DNA from: Acanthochlamys bracteata | Taxonomy: Eukaryota > Streptophyta > Magnoliopsida > Pandanales > Velloziaceae | Reading direction: 5' to 3' | Length of the DNA: 64,000 bases | NCBI GenBank assembly: GCA_019914995.1 | Contig: CM034141.1 | Span: 3,884,001 to 3,948,000, forward strand | Shown: positions 59,516-64,000 of the stretch, piece by piece | How positions within the stretch are numbered: the stretch's first letter is position 1 | Layout of the letters: each line of letters opens with the position of its first letter | Translations under genes and position numbers: made by a program | The notes under the pieces: generated by a model | What the model was told of the DNA's origin: nothing | The model's input: the letters and a program-made list of their open reading frames with translations, nothing else | Databases searched by the model: none

Positions 59516-60148
59516 GGTCGAATATGTCTAGTCAGTTCTGATTCGTCTCGAATCGGGTCTACTCTGGTAGAAGATTGAACCCAGTTTGATTCAATCTGCT
59601 TTGATCTGGTCTGGTATAAGATTGAACCCAACTTCCTCATTTGCTTTTGGTTTGGCTCAGTCAAACAAGTTTGAACTGAAACTAGTTCAAATTCGATTCG
59701 ATCTGATTGATTTAGATTGGTCCAACTCAGTCAGGGTCAATCTAGCTCACTATGGCTTAGGTCTGAGTCTAATCTGATTCAGTTCGGATCCGATTCAGTG
59801 TAGGTCTGTCTGGTTCAGCTCAATTGGTGTAGGAGGCGATAGCGATGATGGTGGTGATTGCAAAATACAGCAGTAAGAAAGGAGGTAACGAGAGAGACAA
59901 CGACGAGGCACAGTAGTTTTTTTCTTTTTTTTGTTAAATTTCAAATTCTAACCGTAGCAATCGTATCTCTACGATAGTAGCGAGATGGTTTGATCGAGTC
60001 TAACCTTCAAAGTCGTCATCTTTCACGACGACGGCGGATAGGCATGATCAGAGTTGTTATTTTCTACGACGACGGCGAATAAATTAGTCGGAGTTTAACC
60101 GTTGGAGTCTTTATCTTCTAACGACAACTGCAATAGATCTAGAGTTTT

Positions 60149-60160
60149 GCTTTGATACCA
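60149..60160 (-). other. tRNA-iMet primer binding site
   Basis: TGGTATCAAAGC on the minus strand, immediately downstream of the 5' LTR's terminal CA. It matches the 3' end complement of plant initiator tRNA-Met except for one base. Confidence 0.8.
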
Positions 60161-60352
60161 TGATGAAACTATTTCAATTTTATTTCATCTTATTTCTTTC
60201 ATTTCTAACTTGTTCTTTTTTTTTTCAATATAAATACATATATATAGACTATTTATAACACTAAATAAGGAGAATACTAAACAGAAAAAGAAATCTAATT
60301 ATAGAAACTTCTGCATAAAGAAAGATATCTAATTTTTTAAGAAAATATATTC
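60161..60352 (-). repeat. 5' LTR of the TRIM-like element
   Basis: Right copy of the direct repeat, adjoining the primer binding site at 60149-60160. It is somewhat longer than the left copy because of short insertions. Left-edge TG at 60161-60162 is firm; the right edge is approximate. Confidence 0.7.
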
Positions 60353-62135
60353 TGATATAACTAAAATACTTGATATATGTTGACTCACACCAATATGTGC
60401 TAGCCGAATAGATGTACCCTATACAAGTATTTTTGTGATGCAAATCAGAATGTTAATAATGGAAGTTTTTTGCTACTCCATATAACGACATGTATTGAAA
60501 GAATGTCAAAGAAAAATAAATATTGTAATCTGTCTACACTAGAATTAAAATTTCATTAGAAAATAGAGTACTTGAAGAAGGGTGACGTCTGCAAGTTCAA
60601 TATTACAGTAATTCGTTAAGCTGAAACCTTAGAAAACAATGTCAGATTTAGATTTTTGTTGTAGAGTTCTTTCCAGAGCTTCTAATGATTTGAATATTTG
60701 TTCCAACTCTTTCACAGAATCAATTGCTCATACTATTGATGCTTGGTCACCCTGCAAAATCAAATCAATTTTTCTAATTTACATTATGGAGTTGAAAATA
60801 TTATTCGAAGAACATATGAGAAAAAAAGTACTAAGAGAGAACTGAGTTAGATGAATGAACAATAGTATAGTTATAATAAATGAAGTAATTATTAGCGAGA
60901 ACTAAAAGTTTTACCTACACTATTAAAAAAATAGAATCTTGTACTTCATGTACTTGATTAATGAAAACAAAATAAATATTAGAATTCTTAATTAAAAATA
61001 AACGAACCCTTTGAACATAAGACTCTAGCATGAGTGACCGGAATCAAGCAAGGTGTTCATTTATCTTCCTTCGTCTATTCCGTTCGATGACAATATGAGT
61101 CATCCTTTGACTCTCAGCTTCTTCTTTGTTTTTGCAATTTCTCGCTGTATGTCTTCTCTTCTTTCTTACAACCTGCATCGTGGCAATTGTTTAAGTTGAG
61201 TGTCGTTGTTGAACTGTTTTCAGTATTATGTTCGATTATAGAAGTACAACCTTCTACGCTGTAAAAATAAGCCTAGAAGTTGTTGATGTCGTAGACGGGA
61301 GTTCTATCTTGTAAATTAGGTGGTGTGAGCGAATTGAAGATCTGGCACAGAAATTAGAGCCCCAGATTGAGCTGTGGGGGGAAGAAGGTAGAAAGAAGAA
61401 ACCATAGATTTGGAAATGGGGAAGATTGAGCACGAGATCATATACTCTGCCGCTTTAGAAGCCCGACGATTGAAGATGTAGAAGGCGGCAGAGCGAGTGA
61501 ATTGGGTGCTAGTGTAGTGAACTTTGCCGTCATTGTGGAGTAAGTCACCATTTTGGAGGCGCGCTAAGAAGAGAGGAGAGCTAAGCGGGCAGTATGCGGG
61601 AGAAGAGCCGTAAATCGGTATTTGATTGCTGTCGCTAAAGTAACGAATGAGGAAATGTCATTATTGCTGCTCTCATCGATCAATTAGAAGGTTAACTATA
61701 AGGATTCATATGAATGAAACTAACCATATTAAGTTGACCCATTGGGTCAAACCACGACCTGCTGACTCGGATAAATTTTTGGGTTGACGATCAGTTCAAT
61801 TATGTAAATTATGGTAATAACTCCCAATGAACGAATATTGTGAAAGTTTAAATAAACATGTGTATACAGTAGTCCAAATAGCTTGAGTTGAGTTGGTCCC
61901 AAAATAATTGCCAACATCATTCTTTTTTCCCCTCCTTTTTTAGATGTGCTCTAGAGAGCTACGTATATCTATTGTAGACCAATAGGGGAATATCACTGAG
62001 AACAAAAACATATTAAAGATTTGCTTACTCTAAAGTAAATAATTATAAAATTTTGTCTCTGGTAAATAAGTTTTAGATAACTTTTATTTAATAACTTTAA
62101 TTTTATTTATTTATTTTTTATTTATTTTATTTACT
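60353..62135. other. spacer with a GC-richer patch
   Basis: Mostly AT-rich without genes. The part at 61300-61640 is GC-richer; on the minus strand it reads MVTYSTMTAKFTTLAPNSLA and on, which looks like a plant leader or first exon with a targeting peptide, but it stops soon and I cannot name it. It may be a decayed gene fragment. Confidence 0.4.
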
Positions 62136-62510
62136 GTTCGGTAACTGGTTGATTGTCGACCAGTAGCTGATCGATCAGTTATTGATTAGTTACTTATTAG
62201 TTATCAACTAGTTACCCACCAGTTGTTATTCGATAATTGGACATTGTCGACCAGTTGACTACTAGCTGGACAATTAGTTATCGATCAATTACTTATTAGT
62301 TATCAACCAATTACCAGGCAGTTACTATTTGATAACTAATCGATTGCCGACCAGTTGACCAGTAGTTAGTCGACTAGTTATCGTCCAATTATTCATAGTT
62401 ATTAATTAGTTACCAACTAGTTACTGACCGGTAAGGTCGATAGTTTACCTATTACTATTCAGTAATTGGTCGACTATCGATGAGTTACTAGTCGATATTT
62501 GAACGATAAC
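62136..62510. repeat. degenerate minisatellite, units of about 100 bp
   Basis: About three and a half units begin near 62136, 62222, 62321 and 62428. Each contains ATTGTCGACCAGTTGAC or a variant and ACTTATTAGTTATCAACTAG or a variant. Within units the words AGTTACC, AGTTATC and GGTAACT recur every 10-20 bp, so the array is built from a short, partly palindromic sub-repeat. Confidence 0.75.
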
Positions 62511-63616
62511 TAAAATTAAATTAAATAAATAAACTTAAATTAATAAAAGAACTAAATTAAAAATAATTTTATAACTAAGATAAGAAGAGAAAAAAGAATA
62601 TATAAAGTTGTTAGTGAAATACAATATGATGCAATTATTTTTTTCGAGACGAAAAGACAATAAATAAAGTAATTTTTTCTGATGTAATTCTAATCATTTC
62701 TTTATATGAAGTAGCAAAGTGCTGAATAATAAAATATCTTTAGTCTGGTCTTTTTTTATATATATATATATACATATTTATTTTCAAGCGAGTAAATACA
62801 GTATTTGCTTCCAATTTGTTGCAACACTAGATGCAAGTGATAACCCAATCGAAACCAATAAACACGGACAAAGCAATTAGTTGCGACAGATGTCTTGACA
62901 TTTTGTTCTTTTCCATTCTTATTTTTTTCTTCCTTTCTGCAACTCGTATTTGTTTCATTTGATCTCATTAATTTTATGGATAGAGGAAAATTTTGAAAGA
63001 GCTAAGAACAAAGAACGTTTATGTGGACGACCGGGAGGATAGAAAGGTCAGAAGTAAATTTATGGATTACAGAGAAAAGATCTTTTGTATGTTTTCAGAG
63101 AACATTTTCAAGTGCTTATTAAACAGAATTTTTTTAAATAAAAAAATTTGTAGAAATATTTTAAAAATAAATTTTGTTATATTTATTTCAAAAAAATAAA
63201 ATTAACTAACAAGTAAATTCTATTACATATAACTTATGTGTATTTTTTAAATAATTTGGTAGATTATTATAAAAATATTTATCGTAAATTGTAAAATAAG
63301 AAAGTTAGAATGAAATGCTATTCAAACGCATTGTCAAACGGTGGATTAATCATTTTGTAAATTTTATCACTAAGTAAAGACCGTTCTTTTGTCATGGTTG
63401 GGTCCATATTACAGATACAAGGTAAACGACCAACAGACTAGTACTACAAGATCACTGTAATAGTGAAAATGGTTGGACAACTATAAAGGTTCACCAGAGA
63501 TGGCCAAGAAATTCCTCCCAGTAATAGGTAGGCACTGGCTTCAACTCACAATGACAGAAATGCCGGAATCTAGGAAAGGGAATGCATATGATTTCTAATG
63601 TATGAGGAATTTCACT
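62511..63616. other. spacer 3' of the second CslE gene
   Basis: No gene. A TA run at 62757-62772, an AT-rich family-2-like block at 63120-63355 ending in CTATTCAAACGCATTGTCAA, and the CslE 3' UTR near 63420-63616. Confidence 0.5.
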
Positions 63617-64000
63617 CTAAAATAACAGCATTAGCAAAACTAACAAAGCCAACGAAACAGAGGTGACCGTGGTAGATGTTGGCATTCGACCTCTGTCACT
63701 CCTGAGGAACATTGCTAAATAAACTGGAATGTTGATAAGAACTACAGAGGCGCATATAACAAACTGCAGCAACATTGATTCCGCTTCCATTCTTCCTCCG
63801 CTCAACAGCATCCTCTTCAGTCCATATAACAAGCAAAGCAGATTGAGCATAGCGAAAGTAGCAATAATAGTGAACATCGGTGTGGACGAGCCGAACTCCA
63901 TCATCTCCTTCTCATACCTCTCTGTGACTTCATCGTCAGAGACCTTAGCGGTAACCATGAAGGATAGCTTGGTGACGCCGATTTGCTTGAGGATGGTGTC
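63617..64000 (-). CDS. second CslE gene, last exon only (runs off the window)
   Basis: 128 codons open to the window edge, starting DTILKQIGVTKLSF and ending [15 protein letters not shown] before the stop at 63617-63619. This is the C-terminal end of a cellulose synthase-like E protein: [20 protein letters not shown], then three to four TM helices ([36 protein letters not shown]). It aligns without gaps, apart from a few residues near GGRMEAESM, with the end of the CslE at 41730-45557; ATFAM(I/L)NL and LINIPVY are shared. Same strand, so the two are tandem duplicates. The rest, with the catalytic motifs, lies right of the window. Confidence 0.93.
   Translation of the reverse strand, partial: DTILKQIGVTKLSFMVTAKVSDDEVTERYEKEMMEFGSSTPMFTIIATFAMLNLLCLLYGLKRMLLSGGRMEAESMLLQFVICASVVLINIPVYLAMFLRSDRGRMPTSTTVTSVSLALLVLLMLLF

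Larger units (their letters stand above)
59219..60352 (-). mobile_element. TRIM-like mini LTR retroelement (about 1.13 kb, non-coding)
   Basis: Direct repeats of about 180 bp (59219-59395 and 60161-60352) share TGATGAAACTATTTCAAT, CTTATTTCTTTC, AACACTAAATAAGGAGAA/AACATTAAATAAGGAGAA and AAAGATATCTAATTT. Next to the right-hand repeat, 60149-60160 reads GCTTTGATACCA; on the minus strand this is TGGTATCAAAGC directly after the LTR's terminal CA, the classic primer binding site for initiator tRNA-Met (one mismatch to the usual TGGTATCAGAGC). The interior of about 765 bp has no gag or pol. Small size, LTRs, PBS and lack of genes define a TRIM; the right ends of the LTRs are approximate and a polypurine tract was not identified. 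Confidence 0.75.

Noticed and set aside
59446-59664. Minus-strand frame with repeated GQTDPTRL-like units
   Set aside because: It is a by-product of the 24-bp tandem repeat (a multiple of three); no gene signals around it.
1-64000. tRNA, rRNA, CRISPR arrays
   Set aside because: Scanned by eye for tRNA B-box-like words and regular spaced repeats; none seen. A tRNAscan run would settle it.

Overview
The window is nuclear DNA of a flowering plant. The evidence is spliced genes with GT-AG introns, plant-only families (cellulose synthase-like E, STIG1, a PPR protein, an RIN4/NOI-type protein, a WAK-type galacturonan-binding protein), and a dense load of plant LTR retrotransposons, Harbinger transposons and MITEs in AT-rich spacers. 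The species cannot be named from sequence alone.

Left part (1-7.4 kb): the 3' part of a nearly intact Ty1/copia element on + (one frameshift, one nonsense codon), then two pieces of a UDP-glycosyltransferase pseudogene (+) separated by a decayed Ty3/gypsy remnant (-), then a 306-bp MITE. At 7.8-11.3 kb there is a possible divergent promoter. On + lies an exon that looks like exon 1 (organelle transit peptide) of organellar lysyl-tRNA synthetase, but it is followed 1.1 kb later by a P-class PPR reading frame, with splice phases that would fuse the two. On - lie only remnants of an unidentified 5' gene end. From 13 to 19.3 kb the DNA is mobile: an old Sirevirus-like solo LTR and a 1.6-kb terminal-inverted-repeat element.

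Middle part (19.4-41.2 kb): a small NOI/RIN4-like gene with a 6-nt coding first exon and a 7.9-kb first intron; a STIG1 gene with its own TATA box; a gene desert of MITEs and a second LTR copy; and a three-exon kinase-less WAK-type membrane protein (-) whose two small 3' exons I placed by splice phase and family knowledge.

Right part (41.7-64 kb): a complete eight-exon CslE gene (-, 731 aa, all catalytic motifs present) and, 18 kb upstream on the same strand, the 3' end of a second CslE gene that runs off the window, so this is a CslE cluster. Between them sit an intronless SLY1 (Sec1 family) pseudogene split by a MITE, a dead PIF/Harbinger transposon that retains both its Myb/SANT-like and transposase genes and is split by a solo LTR with a perfect 5-bp target duplication, an old full-length copia copy with both LTRs, a TRIM-like mini-retroelement with a tRNA-Met primer binding site and an internal 24-bp tandem repeat, and a minisatellite.

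The live genes do not form one pathway. Three are cell-surface or wall related (STIG1, WAK-like, CslE), which may be coincidence. I found no convincing new multi-gene system. The most unusual items are the possible lysyl-tRNA synthetase-exon/PPR chimera, the TRIM-like element, the TTAA-flanked inverted-repeat element, and the layered insertions that allow relative dating.
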